A program made the position numbers and the translations under genes. From CAIUSP01 sp040375675 (GTDB lineage: Bacteria > Actinomycetota > Thermoleophilia > Solirubrobacterales > 70-9), in contig JBEIRY010000034.1 of assembly GCA_040375675.1 (NCBI GenBank), positions 1 to 17,456 of the forward strand: DNA of 17,456 nt. The letters are read 5' to 3'. The first letter of the stretch is position 1; every line of letters starts with the position of its first letter. Positions 6,688-15,215 of this stretch are shown here, piece after piece. The notes under the pieces are model-generated. The model was not told the DNA's origin. It saw only the letters and a list, made by a program, of their open reading frames with translations, and searched no databases.

Positions 6688-7401
6688 ATGCAGATAACCA
6701 GTGCCGACAACGAGAAGCTGAAGACGATCAAACGTCTTTCGCAGCGCAAGTACCGCGACCGCGAGGGACTCTTCGTCAGCGAAGGGGAGGACTTGCTCGA
6801 GGCGGGTCGTGCGGCGGGCCACACCCCGGTCTTTGCCCTGGTTGCACCTGACACCAAGCTGGAGGGGATCGAATGTTCCGAAGAGCTGCTCGCCCAGGTC
6901 TCGGCTCTCGGCTCTGGAACCAGAGCGATTGCAGTTTGGGAGACACTCGATCCCGGACCACTCGAAGCTCCTTGTGTCTACCTGCATGGTGTCGGTGACC
7001 CAGGAAATGTCGGCACGATCGTCCGTACCGCCGCCGCCCTCACCGGTGGCACGGTGGTGCTCGGACCAGGCTCCGCCGACCCCTTCTCGCCAAAGGCGGT
7101 GCGCGCCAGTATGGGGGCGGTGTTTGCCACCCCACCCACCCGCCTGAGGTCGCTCGATGAGCTTCCCTCACCTCGAATAGGTTTGGTTGCGCACGGAGGG
7201 GGTGCTCCAGAAGGTCTGATCGGCGCAGGGACCCTCTGTCTCGGAGCGGAGCGGGAAGGGTTGCCGGATGAAGTGACCGATGCCTGCGAGAAACTCGTGA
7301 CTATCCCGATCAAAAGCGGAGGCGCGGCGGAGTCCCTCAACGTAGGCGCTGCCGCCGCAATTGCCCTCCACACGATGGCTTCAGGTGAAATCAATGCTTG
7401 A
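6688..7401 (+). CDS. SpoU-family RNA 2'-O-ribose methyltransferase
   Basis: A 237-residue enzyme that transfers a methyl group from S-adenosylmethionine to a ribose 2'-OH of rRNA or tRNA. Residues about 1-90 form the substrate-binding domain (SADNEKLKTIKRL start). The knotted SPOUT domain carries motif 1 GVGDPGNVGTIVRTA (101-115, with catalytic Asn107 and Arg113), motif 2 LGAEREGLP (185-193) and motif 3 IPIKSGGAAESLNVG (206-220). AAAGGAAG at 6678-6685 precedes the ATG by 2 bases, with its AGGA core 4 bases away. The gene next to pheS in Bacillus subtilis (ysgA, reported as RlmP) makes Gm2553 in the 23S A-loop, so that target is a reasonable guess from synteny, not proof. It overlaps pheS by 8 bases. 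Confidence 0.92.
   Translation: MQITSADNEKLKTIKRLSQRKYRDREGLFVSEGEDLLEAGRAAGHTPVFALVAPDTKLEGIECSEELLAQVSALGSGTRAIAVWETLDPGPLEAPCVYLHGVGDPGNVGTIVRTAAALTGGTVVLGPGSADPFSPKAVRASMGAVFATPPTRLRSLDELPSPRIGLVAHGGGAPEGLIGAGTLCLGAEREGLPDEVTDACEKLVTIPIKSGGAAESLNVGAAAAIALHTMASGEINA
7383..7388 (+). promoter_or_regulatory. Ribosome binding site fixing the pheS start
   Basis: AGGTGA stands 5 bases before ATG 7394, inside the end of the methyltransferase gene. It supports this ATG over the in-frame alternative at 7361. Confidence 0.7.
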
Positions 7402-8470
7402 GCGGATCCAGCAGATAGAAAACGAGGCAGCGGAGAAGATCTCCGCCGCCGCCACGACCGGAGAGTTGGAGGAGATCAAAGTCGAGTATCTCGGGCGGCG
7501 GTCCGAGATGACCAGCCTGTTGCGTGGAATCGCCGATCTCCCCGACGAGGAGAAGGGTGCCGCGGGAAAGGCAGCCAATGAGGCTCGCGCAAAGATCGAA
7601 TCACTCCTGGCTGAGCGCGAATCCGCGCTAGGCGAGGGAGAGCTGGCGGCAGAACTCTCCAGCGGAGCAGTAGACATTTCGCTGCCTGGTGCTCCGGCGC
7701 GTCCGGTCGGCAACCTCAACCTGATCACACTCACCCGCAGACGGATAGAGGACCTGATGATCGGTATGGGCTATCGCATCGCGGAGGGGCCCGAGGTCGA
7801 ACTCGACTTCTACAACTTCACCGCGCTGAACCACCCGGAAGGCCATCCGGCCCGGATGGTCCAGGACACCTTCTACGTTGCGCCGGGCAGCCTCGCCAAG
7901 AGCCTCGATGACGAGGTTCTCCTGCGCACCCACACCTCACCGGTCCAGGTCAGGGCGATGGAGTCCGAGCCGCCGCCGATCTTCATCGTGGTGCCGGGAA
8001 AGGTCTACCGAAGGGACTCCGACGCTACCCACAGCCCGATGTTCCATCAGGTGGAGGGTCTCGCTGTCGCCGAAGACATCACGCTGGCTGATCTCAAGGG
8101 GACCTTGCTCGAACTGTTGAGGGGTCTGTTCGGACCAGAGCGTGAGATCCGGATGCGTCCGCACTTCTTCCCGTTCACCGAGCCGAGCGTCGAGTTCGAT
8201 GTTTCCTGTTTTGCCTGCAGCGAGGGGACGACTGCTGAAGGTGAACGTTGCGGCCTCTGCAAGGGCATCGGCTGGATCGAGGTCGGCGGGGCCGGCATGG
8301 TCGATCCGGAGGTATTCGGATTCGTTGAGGAAAATGGCTACGACCCTGACCGGGTTCAGGGCTTTGCCTTTGGCATGGGAATCGAGCGGATCGCCATGCT
8401 GAAACACGGGATCGGCGATCTGCGGCGCCTCTTCGAAGGTGATGTGCGTCTGATCGGACAATTCAGATGA
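7394..8470 (+). CDS. pheS: Phenylalanine-tRNA ligase alpha subunit
   Basis: The 358-residue catalytic subunit of the alpha2-beta2 class II enzyme. An N-terminal coiled coil (about 1-85) that contacts tRNA-Phe precedes the catalytic core: HPARMVQDTFY (151-161), LLRTHTSPVQVR (177-187), YRRDSDATHSPMFHQVEG (205-222), FTEPSVE (261-267) and the motif 3 stretch GFAFGMGIERIAML (323-336). Cys272, Cys275, Cys286 and Cys289 form a CxxC...CxxC pair, probably a zinc site as seen in some PheS lineages. The ATG at 7394 lies within the upstream methyltransferase gene (8-base overlap), and the stop overlaps pheT by 4 bases (ATGA), indicating translational coupling so that the two subunits are made together. 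No phenylalanine leader peptide or T-box is seen upstream. Confidence 0.97.
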   Translation: MLERIQQIENEAAEKISAAATTGELEEIKVEYLGRRSEMTSLLRGIADLPDEEKGAAGKAANEARAKIESLLAERESALGEGELAAELSSGAVDISLPGAPARPVGNLNLITLTRRRIEDLMIGMGYRIAEGPEVELDFYNFTALNHPEGHPARMVQDTFYVAPGSLAKSLDDEVLLRTHTSPVQVRAMESEPPPIFIVVPGKVYRRDSDATHSPMFHQVEGLAVAEDITLADLKGTLLELLRGLFGPEREIRMRPHFFPFTEPSVEFDVSCFACSEGTTAEGERCGLCKGIGWIEVGGAGMVDPEVFGFVEENGYDPDRVQGFAFGMGIERIAMLKHGIGDLRRLFEGDVRLIGQFR

Positions 8471-10938
8471 GAGTGCCTCTCGAGTGGCTCCGCGAATATT
8501 GTGACCCTGGCTGGGAGGCGGGTGAGATCGCCGAGAGGCTTTCGATGTCGGGAACCGAGGTCGAGCGCGTCGATTCGGCAGGCCAGGCCTCCGAGGAGGG
8601 ATTCGTGGTGGGGCGGATCGTCTCGGTGGCACCGCACCCGGATGCCGACCGGCTTCAGGTCTGCACGGTCGATGCGGGTGAGGAGCGCACGATCGTCTGC
8701 GGCGCTCCGAATGTCGCCGAGGGCCAGTTCGTTCCGGTTGCTCTGCCTGGCGCCGTGCTTCCAGATGGGACGAAACTGAAGAAGGCGAAGCTTCGTGGCG
8801 TGGCCTCCGAGGGGATGATCCTCTCCGCTGCGGAGCTCGGTGTAGGTGAAGACGATGACGGGATCATGGTCTTGGAGGGCGAGTACGAGGCAGGATCTGC
8901 GCTGTCGGAGACGGTTCCCTACAGATCGGAGGCACTCGAGCTGGAAGTGACCACCAACCGTCCCGACTGTCTCTCGATCTACGGGGTTGCAAGAGAGCTC
9001 CATGCGGTGAGTGGGAGCCCACTTTCGCCTGCCCCGTGGGACGAGGACTCAGAGGCTGTTGACACCGAACAGGCCTTGGACCTGGCAGCAGTCAGTGTCG
9101 AGTGTCCGGAATTCTGCCCGCGCTTCACCGCAAGGGTATTCACCGAGGTCGAGGTTGGTCCATCGCCGACCTGGCTTGTCAATGCCCTGACTGCAGCCGG
9201 CCAGCGATCGATCAACAACGTGGTCGACATCACGAACTACGTGATGCTCTTGACCGGTCAGCCCCTGCATGCATTCGATCTCGATCGACTCGGTGGCAAT
9301 TCGCTCACCGTGCGTCTTGCGGACAAGGGGGAGAAGGTCGCGACTCTCGATGGCGAGACTCGCGAGATGCCCGACGGCTCGATCGTGATTTGCGACTCCG
9401 ACGGTCCGATTTCCATCGCCGGAATCATGGGCGGGGCATCATCGGAGGTGGGTGAGCAGACATCGCGCGTGCTGCTGGAGTCTGCGACTTGGGACGGACC
9501 TTCGATTCTTCGCTCGTCCCGCGGCCTCTCTCTTCGCAGCGAAGCCTCGGCACGGTTCGAGAAGGGCTTGGATCCTGAACTGGCCCTTCGAGCCCAACGG
9601 GTTGCAGCGAAACTGCTGACCGACGTTTGCGGCGCCTCGATGGCTGAGGGAACCATCGATATCGAAGCCGCCCCCGCTGAGCCTCGGTGGATCGACCTCC
9701 GCATCGAGCGCGTGAAGTCTCTGGTGGGTATGGAGATAGACGCCGACACCTGCAGCGAGAGACTCAGCCGACTCGGGTTCACGGTCGAGAGCGACTCTTC
9801 GGGTGAGACGCTTACCTGTCTCGTTCCGCCGGAGCGCAGCGGTGACGTACGCCGAGAGGTCGACCTGATCGAGGAGGTGGCCAGGCTTGCGGATCTCGAC
9901 GCCTCGTTGCCCTCGACTCTCCCCGCCACGGGCGAAGGAAGGGTCGGCGGGCTCAGCCAGCCTCAATCCCAGATTCGCCTCGCAGAGGATCTGTTGCGCG
10001 ACCTGGGCGGCCACGAGGTGATCTCGTACTCGTTCCAGGAGGCCGATGTTGCATCTCGGCTGCGGCTGGATTCCGGTGACCCGCTGGCACATCCAATTCT
10101 GATCTCGAATCCGCTTTCCGAGGAGCAGGCAGCGATGAGAACGACCCTGCTGCATGGCCTTCTGGGTGCGGCTTCGTTGAACCTCTCGCACGGAGCAGGT
10201 AGCGCCTTTCTGTTCGAATCCGGCAGGGTCTATCTGCCCGGCCCCGCAAACATCGAGGTCGGTGATGGCGCAGCGGCGGGCAGGTTCGTTGGTAAGCGCG
10301 AGGCTCCGGCACTCGAGCCTCATCACCTTGGAGGAGTTACGACCGGAGCCGAGGGCCAGGCTTGGCGCAACAGCGAAGACGCTCCTGACTTCTTCTCTGC
10401 CAAAGGGACAGTCGAGGCATTGGGCGAGGCGATCGGTTGCGATATCGAGTTCTCCGTCTACGAGACGAACTTCCTCAGGCCCGGGCGCACCGCACGGGTT
10501 CTGACCTCTATGGGGGAAGCCGGTTGGCTCGGGGAGTTGGACCCCAGGGTCGCAGCTGCTTATGACCTGCCTGTCAGCACGGCTGCATTCGAACTCTCGC
10601 TGGGCACACTGTTGGCTGGAAGCGATCGCGGCGAGGAGCTCTTTTCGGACTACTCGCTGCAGCCGCCTGTCTACGAGGATCTCGCCATCGTGGTCGACGA
10701 GGCGGTGGCCGCCGACACAGTGATCGCCACTGTCAGCGGCGCAGGAGGTGATCTCGTCGAATCAGTCGAGGTGTTCGATGTCTATCGATCCGATGAGCTC
10801 GGCAATGGGGTCAAGAGCCTCGCCCTGCGGCTTACCTTCAGGGCGGAGGGCAGGACGCTTACAGACCAAGAGGTCGCCGGTGCAAGGCAGGAGATCCTCA
10901 CGGCGATAGAGAAATCAGGCGGGAGAACCCGTGAGTAG
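8467..10938 (+). CDS. pheT: Phenylalanine-tRNA ligase beta subunit
   Basis: The 823-residue large subunit of PheRS, which binds tRNA and removes mischarged tyrosine. Visible domains in order: N-terminal B1 segment (MRVPLEWLREYC); EMAP-like tRNA-binding OB fold (about 44-150, GFVVGRIVSVAPHPDADRL to GEDDDGIMVL); B3/B4 editing domain (VTTNRPDCLSIYGVARELHA, then NYVMLLTGQPLHAFD and ISIAGIMGG); the SLRSEASARFEKGLDPEL segment; B5 and the non-catalytic synthetase-like module; and the C-terminal FDX-ACB anticodon domain (about the last 95 residues, ending EVAGARQEILTAIEKSGG). The length is normal. It begins on ATGA shared with pheS and ends 8 bases inside argC, linking aminoacylation and arginine synthesis on one transcript. 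Confidence 0.97.
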   Translation: MRVPLEWLREYCDPGWEAGEIAERLSMSGTEVERVDSAGQASEEGFVVGRIVSVAPHPDADRLQVCTVDAGEERTIVCGAPNVAEGQFVPVALPGAVLPDGTKLKKAKLRGVASEGMILSAAELGVGEDDDGIMVLEGEYEAGSALSETVPYRSEALELEVTTNRPDCLSIYGVARELHAVSGSPLSPAPWDEDSEAVDTEQALDLAAVSVECPEFCPRFTARVFTEVEVGPSPTWLVNALTAAGQRSINNVVDITNYVMLLTGQPLHAFDLDRLGGNSLTVRLADKGEKVATLDGETREMPDGSIVICDSDGPISIAGIMGGASSEVGEQTSRVLLESATWDGPSILRSSRGLSLRSEASARFEKGLDPELALRAQRVAAKLLTDVCGASMAEGTIDIEAAPAEPRWIDLRIERVKSLVGMEIDADTCSERLSRLGFTVESDSSGETLTCLVPPERSGDVRREVDLIEEVARLADLDASLPSTLPATGEGRVGGLSQPQSQIRLAEDLLRDLGGHEVISYSFQEADVASRLRLDSGDPLAHPILISNPLSEEQAAMRTTLLHGLLGAASLNLSHGAGSAFLFESGRVYLPGPANIEVGDGAAAGRFVGKREAPALEPHHLGGVTTGAEGQAWRNSEDAPDFFSAKGTVEALGEAIGCDIEFSVYETNFLRPGRTARVLTSMGEAGWLGELDPRVAAAYDLPVSTAAFELSLGTLLAGSDRGEELFSDYSLQPPVYEDLAIVVDEAVAADTVIATVSGAGGDLVESVEVFDVYRSDELGNGVKSLALRLTFRAEGRTLTDQEVAGARQEILTAIEKSGGRTRE
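10921..10925 (+). promoter_or_regulatory. Ribosome binding site fixing the argC GTG start
   Basis: GGGAG lies 5 bases before GTG 10931, within the last codons of pheT. It supports a start that overlaps pheT by 8 bases, rather than a later start closer to the conserved KILVAGASG. Confidence 0.65.
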
Positions 10939-11968
10939 CTACCCCGTGCAGCCACTAGCCGGCGAACCCGTCGCGAAGATCCTCGTTGCCGGGGCGTCAG
11001 GCCTTACCGGCTCATTGGCGGCAGAGCTCGTCTGGCGTCACCCCTCCTTCGAACTGGTTGGGGTAACCGCCAGGTCCGAAGCAGGTACCCGCCTGGATCA
11101 TCTCCATCCGAACCGCAGGGTGCCGATGGTGATGGAGGACTTCGATTCGATCGACCTCTCCGGGGTAGATGCCGCAATCGTTGCTTATCCGCATGCCGCT
11201 GCGGCTCCGGTGGTGGCGAGCCTGACCGACGCTGGCGTGAGGGTCTGCGATCTCTCTGCTGACTTCAGGATCTCTGACCTCTCTACCTATGAGTACTGGT
11301 ACGGAGATCATCCGGCTCCTGAGCTGCTCGAGCGCGCTGTCTACGGCCTGCCCGAGATCAACCGCAAGCGGATTGCAGACGCTCAGATAGTCGCCAACCC
11401 TGGCTGCTATCCGACCGCGACGATTCTTTCTCTGCTGCCGCTTGCAGAGTCAGGTCTGCTCGCCGAGATCGTCGTAGATGCGAAGTCCGGCGTTTCGGGG
11501 GCCGGGAGAGCAACCAAGGAAGAACTCGGCTTCATCAATATCGACGAGAACGTGCGTCCCTATGGCCTCGAGGGACACAGGCATCACCCTGAGATTTCCG
11601 AGCAGATCACGAGACTCGGCGGCGAGAAGGTCCCGCTTACCTTCGTTCCGCACCTGCTGCCGCTCGATCAGGGTGAGCTCGTCTCCTGCTATGTAAAGCT
11701 CACCAAAGAGGTCTCGGCAGAGGATCTGGACTCGATGTACGAGAGTCGGTTCAGCGCTGAGCCATTCGTCGAAGTCGTGAATCGCCCGCTTGGGGTGCGC
11801 GAGGTTCGCGACACCAATCTCTGCCGCGTATATGCCCTGCCTGCTGTCGGTGGTGATTTGACGCTCGTGTTCGGCGCGATCGACAACCTCTGGAAGGGGG
11901 CGAGCTCGCAGGCGGTCCAGAACCTGAACCTCATGTTCGGACTGGATGAAACCGAGGGGATTGCCTGA
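10931..11968 (+). CDS. argC: N-acetyl-gamma-glutamyl-phosphate reductase
   Basis: A 345-residue cytoplasmic enzyme that uses NADPH to reduce N-acetylglutamyl phosphate to the semialdehyde, the third step of ornithine synthesis. The Rossmann motif AGASGLTGSLAAELV (about 20-34) opens the protein after a 15-residue extension. The catalytic cysteine is Cys159 in NPGCYPTA, the HRHHPEI segment (about 216-222) supplies the catalytic histidine, and SGVSGAGR and DNLWKGASSQAVQN are family signatures. The GTG start overlaps pheT by 8 bases and has its own ribosome binding site. The stop overlaps the argJ ATG by one base (TGATG). No arginine-repressor-like operator is visible before it, consistent with transcription from upstream. 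Confidence 0.96.
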   Translation: MSSYPVQPLAGEPVAKILVAGASGLTGSLAAELVWRHPSFELVGVTARSEAGTRLDHLHPNRRVPMVMEDFDSIDLSGVDAAIVAYPHAAAAPVVASLTDAGVRVCDLSADFRISDLSTYEYWYGDHPAPELLERAVYGLPEINRKRIADAQIVANPGCYPTATILSLLPLAESGLLAEIVVDAKSGVSGAGRATKEELGFINIDENVRPYGLEGHRHHPEISEQITRLGGEKVPLTFVPHLLPLDQGELVSCYVKLTKEVSAEDLDSMYESRFSAEPFVEVVNRPLGVREVRDTNLCRVYALPAVGGDLTLVFGAIDNLWKGASSQAVQNLNLMFGLDETEGIA

Positions 11969-13116
11969 TGCGGTGGGAAAGGTGGGTCACTTGGCCGGAG
12001 GGGACCGAGCACCTGGACAATCGGTCATTCGCCCCGGGGTTCAGGGGCGGAGTCGCGTCTGCCGGGATCAAGAAGGGCGACCAAAGTGATGTGGCCCTGT
12101 TGATGGCCGATGAAGGGGCTCAGATCTCGTCTGCGATAGCACTCACCTCGAATGCGGTAGCGGCTGCCCCGGTGCGGCTTTGCCGTGAGCGCTGCAACAC
12201 ATCGAATCTGATGGCGGTGATGGTCAACTCGGGTAACGCCAACGCTGCCACCGGCGAGCAGGGATTTGCCAACGCACTTGCCCTGCAACAGCGAGCAGCC
12301 CAGGCGGCAGGATTGCCTGAGAATCAGGTGGCTGTTGCCGAGACCGGAGTGATCGGCGTACAGCTGGAAATGCCGCCTCTGCTCGAGGCGATCGGTCGGG
12401 CAGCATCAGAGATGTCTGCGGAAGGTGCCAGCGAATTTACCGAGGCGATCATGACCACCGACGTGGGACCGAAGCAGGTTGCCGTGCGCTGCGATGGCGT
12501 GACCTTGACCGCGCAGGCAAAGGGCGCGGGAATGATCGAACCCGGCTTTGCGACCATGCTCTGCTTCGTACAGACCGATGCAGTGGCAGACGATCTCGAA
12601 CCTGTCTCCCGCGCAGCGATTGCATCGTCGTTCGAGCGGATCACAGTCGATGGACAGATGAGCACCAACGACACCGTCCTGGTTCAGGCGAGCGGCGTAT
12701 CCGGTAATCCCTTGCCAGGCGGTTTGCTGGAGGCCGCGATGCTGACGCTCGCCCTCGAGGTGGTCGCCGACGGCGAAGGTGCAACCAGGGTCGGGCGGAT
12801 CGATGTGAGGGGCGCACAGGATGAGATCGAAGCAGAGCGGGTGGCACGGGCGATCGCCAACTCACCTCTGGTCAAGACCGCACTTCACGGGCGCGATCCG
12901 AATTGGGGGAGGATCCTCCAGGCCGCTGGCGCAGCACTGGCGGGAGAGGACCTCGGAGATCTCGGCGCGGAAGCGGTATCGGCCGACGAACTCGGCGACG
13001 CGCGCGCCGATGCCGAGATTGCGGTCGAACTCTCCCGCGGTAGCGCGGCTGCCCACGCATACTTCTCGGACCTGACCAAACGCTATGTAGAGATCAACTC
13101 GGAGTACACGACCTAG
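11968..13116 (+). CDS. argJ: Ornithine acetyltransferase (ArgJ)
   Basis: A 382-residue self-cleaving Ntn-fold enzyme that moves the acetyl group from N-acetylornithine to glutamate, recycling it. If bifunctional it also makes N-acetylglutamate from acetyl-CoA, which sequence alone cannot decide. Cleavage is expected between Ala195 and Thr196 in KGAGMIEPGFA|TMLCF, freeing the Thr nucleophile of the beta chain. TGVIG (127-130 region) supplies the oxyanion hole, and the protein ends with the family signature YVEINSEYTT. The usual Ser before TGVIG is Glu here (AETGVIG), a mild departure. GAGGGGA at 11954-11960 lies 7 bases before ATG. It is coupled to argC by a one-base overlap, and argB follows after 4 bases. 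Confidence 0.96.
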   Translation: MRWERWVTWPEGTEHLDNRSFAPGFRGGVASAGIKKGDQSDVALLMADEGAQISSAIALTSNAVAAAPVRLCRERCNTSNLMAVMVNSGNANAATGEQGFANALALQQRAAQAAGLPENQVAVAETGVIGVQLEMPPLLEAIGRAASEMSAEGASEFTEAIMTTDVGPKQVAVRCDGVTLTAQAKGAGMIEPGFATMLCFVQTDAVADDLEPVSRAAIASSFERITVDGQMSTNDTVLVQASGVSGNPLPGGLLEAAMLTLALEVVADGEGATRVGRIDVRGAQDEIEAERVARAIANSPLVKTALHGRDPNWGRILQAAGAALAGEDLGDLGAEAVSADELGDARADAEIAVELSRGSAAAHAYFSDLTKRYVEINSEYTT

Positions 13117-13120
13117 ACAG

Positions 13121-13960
13121 ATGAGCGCGAACATCGAAACACTCCTCGAGGCGCTGCCCTACATCCGGCAGTTCAGCGGGAACACGATTGTGATCAAGTA
13201 CGGCGGTGCAGCAATGCGCGAAGAGGAATTGCGCGAGACCTTCGCCAACGATGTCGTGCTGCTCAAGTACGTCGGGATGAACCCGGTGATCGTCCATGGA
13301 GGCGGCCCCGAGATCTCCGAGCACATGGAACGCCTCGGCATGGAGGTGAAGTTCCACGAGGGGCTGCGAGTTTCTGACGAGGACACGGTCGATGTCGCTC
13401 GAATGGTCCTGCTCGGGAAGGTCAACTCGGACATCCTCGCCAGGTTGAAGCGGCACGGACAGCCGGCGGTTGGTCTCGGCGGAGAAGACGGCGCGCTGTT
13501 CGAAGTGAGTACGGCCCCCGGCAGCGAGCAACTCGGGTTGGTCGGCGTCGTGGACGAGGTCAACGTCGATGTGATCAATCACATCGCGGAGGACTACATT
13601 CCCGTGATCGCCTCTGTGGGAACTGATTCCGAGGGCCGCCCCCACAACATCAACGCCGATGAGGCCGCAGGGAAGGTGGCGGCGGCCCTTGGTGCTCAGC
13701 GCGCGATATTCCTCACCGATGTAGAAGGTTGGCTCGCCGACCCCGACGACGCTTCGAGTCTCGTCAGCCAGGCTACGGCGGTTGAGGTTTCCTCTGCGCT
13801 GAGCGGCATCGACGGCGGCATGCGCCCAAAGCTCTCTGCCTGCCTGGAGGCTGTCAACGGCGGGGTAGAGGCGGCACAGATAATCGACGGAAGGGTTCCG
13901 CACAGCCTGTTGCTGGAACTGTTCACCGACCGCGGAGTCGGGACCAAGATCACCGCTTGA
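13121..13960 (+). CDS. argB: N-acetylglutamate kinase
   Basis: A 279-residue enzyme that phosphorylates N-acetylglutamate with ATP. The nucleotide site IKYGGAAM (25-32, Lys26), HGGGPEIS (59-66), GLRVSDEDTVDVARM (81-95) and NINADEAAGKVA are intact, and the C-terminus has RVPHSLLLELFTDRGVGTKI. The N-terminal helix ETLLEALPYIRQFSG is the type that links dimers into the arginine-inhibited hexamer, so feedback inhibition by arginine is likely (family knowledge plus inference). It starts 4 bases after argJ with no strong ribosome binding site nearby, suggesting coupling. Its stop codon lies in the loop of a small 6-base-pair hairpin (13951-13966). Confidence 0.97.
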   Translation: MSANIETLLEALPYIRQFSGNTIVIKYGGAAMREEELRETFANDVVLLKYVGMNPVIVHGGGPEISEHMERLGMEVKFHEGLRVSDEDTVDVARMVLLGKVNSDILARLKRHGQPAVGLGGEDGALFEVSTAPGSEQLGLVGVVDEVNVDVINHIAEDYIPVIASVGTDSEGRPHNINADEAAGKVAAALGAQRAIFLTDVEGWLADPDDASSLVSQATAVEVSSALSGIDGGMRPKLSACLEAVNGGVEAAQIIDGRVPHSLLLELFTDRGVGTKITA

Positions 13961-13991
13961 GCGGTGTGAAGGTTCGACCAGAGCGCCTGCC

Positions 13992-15167
13992 GTGGACCCG
14001 AAGGATCTCGCTCAGCTAGACGAACGGTGGTCGATGCACAACTATCGCCGCTTCGGTGTGGAGTTCGTCGAAGGCTCTGGGGCGGTGCTGGTCGATTCCG
14101 AGGGGAAGGAGTATCTCGACTTCCTCACGGGTATTTCGGTCTGCTCTCTCGGCCACTGTCACCCTGATGTAGTTGCTGCGATCACCGATCAGGCCGGCAA
14201 ACTGATGCACACGTCGAACCTCTTTCTCAGCGAGCCAGCGATCGAGTTGGCTCAGGCTCTCGCAGAGTCGAGCGTCGGCGGCGCTACCTTCTTCTGCAAC
14301 TCCGGCGCGGAGGCGAACGAGGCAGCGATCAAGATCGCCCGCAAGGCGGCCCATGCGCGAGGCATCGAGAGCCCGCGCATCGTGGTCCTGGCGGGCGGCT
14401 TTCACGGCAGAACGATGGGAGCCGTATCGGCTTCTTCGAAGATGGCGCTGAATCCGTCGTTTGCTCCTTACCTGGAGGGCTTCGATGTCGTGTCGCGCGA
14501 AGACCCCTCTGAGATGGAGGATGCGGTCGGCACGGATACAGCCGCAATCCTGATCGAGCCGGTCCAGGGAGAAGCAGGGATCTATCCGATATCCGATCAG
14601 ATGCTTTCGGCAGCACGCAAAGCCGCAGACTCGGCTGGCGCCGCGTTGGTATTCGACGAGGTTCAGTCGGGAATGGGCCGCACGGGCAATCTGTGGGCCT
14701 ATGAGCTTTCGGGCATCACACCGGATCTGGTGACCACTGCAAAGGCTCTGGGTGGAGGATTTCCCATTGGGGCCTGTGTGGCGAACGAGATCTGGGCCAG
14801 CGTATTCGAGCCCGGAGACCACGGTTCGACCTTTGCTGGCGGTCCGATGGCAAGCAGAGCGGCCATGGCGGCCCTCAACGCCACTTCTGACCCCGTTCTG
14901 CTGGCCTCGGTGGTCGAGCGTGGGGAGCGCCTGCGCAAGGGGCTGACCGATATTCCTGCCTTTTCCGAGGTGAGGGGGAGAGGGCTGATGGTTGGCGCGG
15001 ATCTTGCTGCAGGAGAAGGTGCCCCGGATCTGGCGGAGAGGCTGTTGGAGAAGGGATTGGTCACGAACGCCACCGGCCCGGCAACCCTGCGGTTGCTTCC
15101 GCCTCTGATCGTTTCTGATGAGGAGATAGATCGTGCGCTCGCGATCATCTCCGAGAGTGTTTCCTGA
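13992..15167 (+). CDS. argD: Acetylornithine aminotransferase
   Basis: A 391-residue class III PLP-dependent aminotransferase converting N-acetylglutamate semialdehyde to N-acetylornithine with glutamate as donor. Conserved parts: YLDFLTGISVCSLGHCHP (41-58), NSGAEANEAAIKIARKAA (103-120), GGFHGRTMGA (135-144), IEPVQGEAG, Asp222 in VFDEVQSGMGRTG (220-232), and the Schiff-base Lys251 in TTAKALGGGFPIGA. The GTG start at 13992 is preferred over ATG 14034 because LDERWSMHNYRR resembles the usual N-terminus, although no strong ribosome binding site precedes it. It lies 31 bases after argB. argF, which often follows argD, is absent from this position. Confidence 0.95.
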   Translation: MDPKDLAQLDERWSMHNYRRFGVEFVEGSGAVLVDSEGKEYLDFLTGISVCSLGHCHPDVVAAITDQAGKLMHTSNLFLSEPAIELAQALAESSVGGATFFCNSGAEANEAAIKIARKAAHARGIESPRIVVLAGGFHGRTMGAVSASSKMALNPSFAPYLEGFDVVSREDPSEMEDAVGTDTAAILIEPVQGEAGIYPISDQMLSAARKAADSAGAALVFDEVQSGMGRTGNLWAYELSGITPDLVTTAKALGGGFPIGACVANEIWASVFEPGDHGSTFAGGPMASRAAMAALNATSDPVLLASVVERGERLRKGLTDIPAFSEVRGRGLMVGADLAAGEGAPDLAERLLEKGLVTNATGPATLRLLPPLIVSDEEIDRALAIISESVS

Positions 15168-15191
15168 GCTGATTCGCAAGAGAGCGTCCGC

Positions 15192-15215
15192 CACACCGAT
15201 ACCCTTACCGGTGTG
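15192..15215 (+). promoter_or_regulatory. Inverted repeat enclosing a -10-like element and a GTG start
   Basis: CACACCG (15192-15198) and CGGTGTG (15209-15215) are perfect complements around a 10-base centre. The centre contains TACCCT (15200-15205), a TANNNT match placed 7 bases before the GTG start of the small gene at 15213. The second arm covers that start codon. This could be a promoter with a built-in operator for a leaderless mRNA, or a weak hairpin after argD. There is no T-run and no clear -35. Confidence 0.35.

Noticed and set aside
10800..10935. Arginine repressor (ARG box) before argC
   Set aside because: The sequence is the coding end of pheT, with no AT-rich palindrome of the expected type.
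14016..15194. 392-codon minus-strand frame within argD
   Set aside because: Antisense shadow of argD; no conserved motifs.
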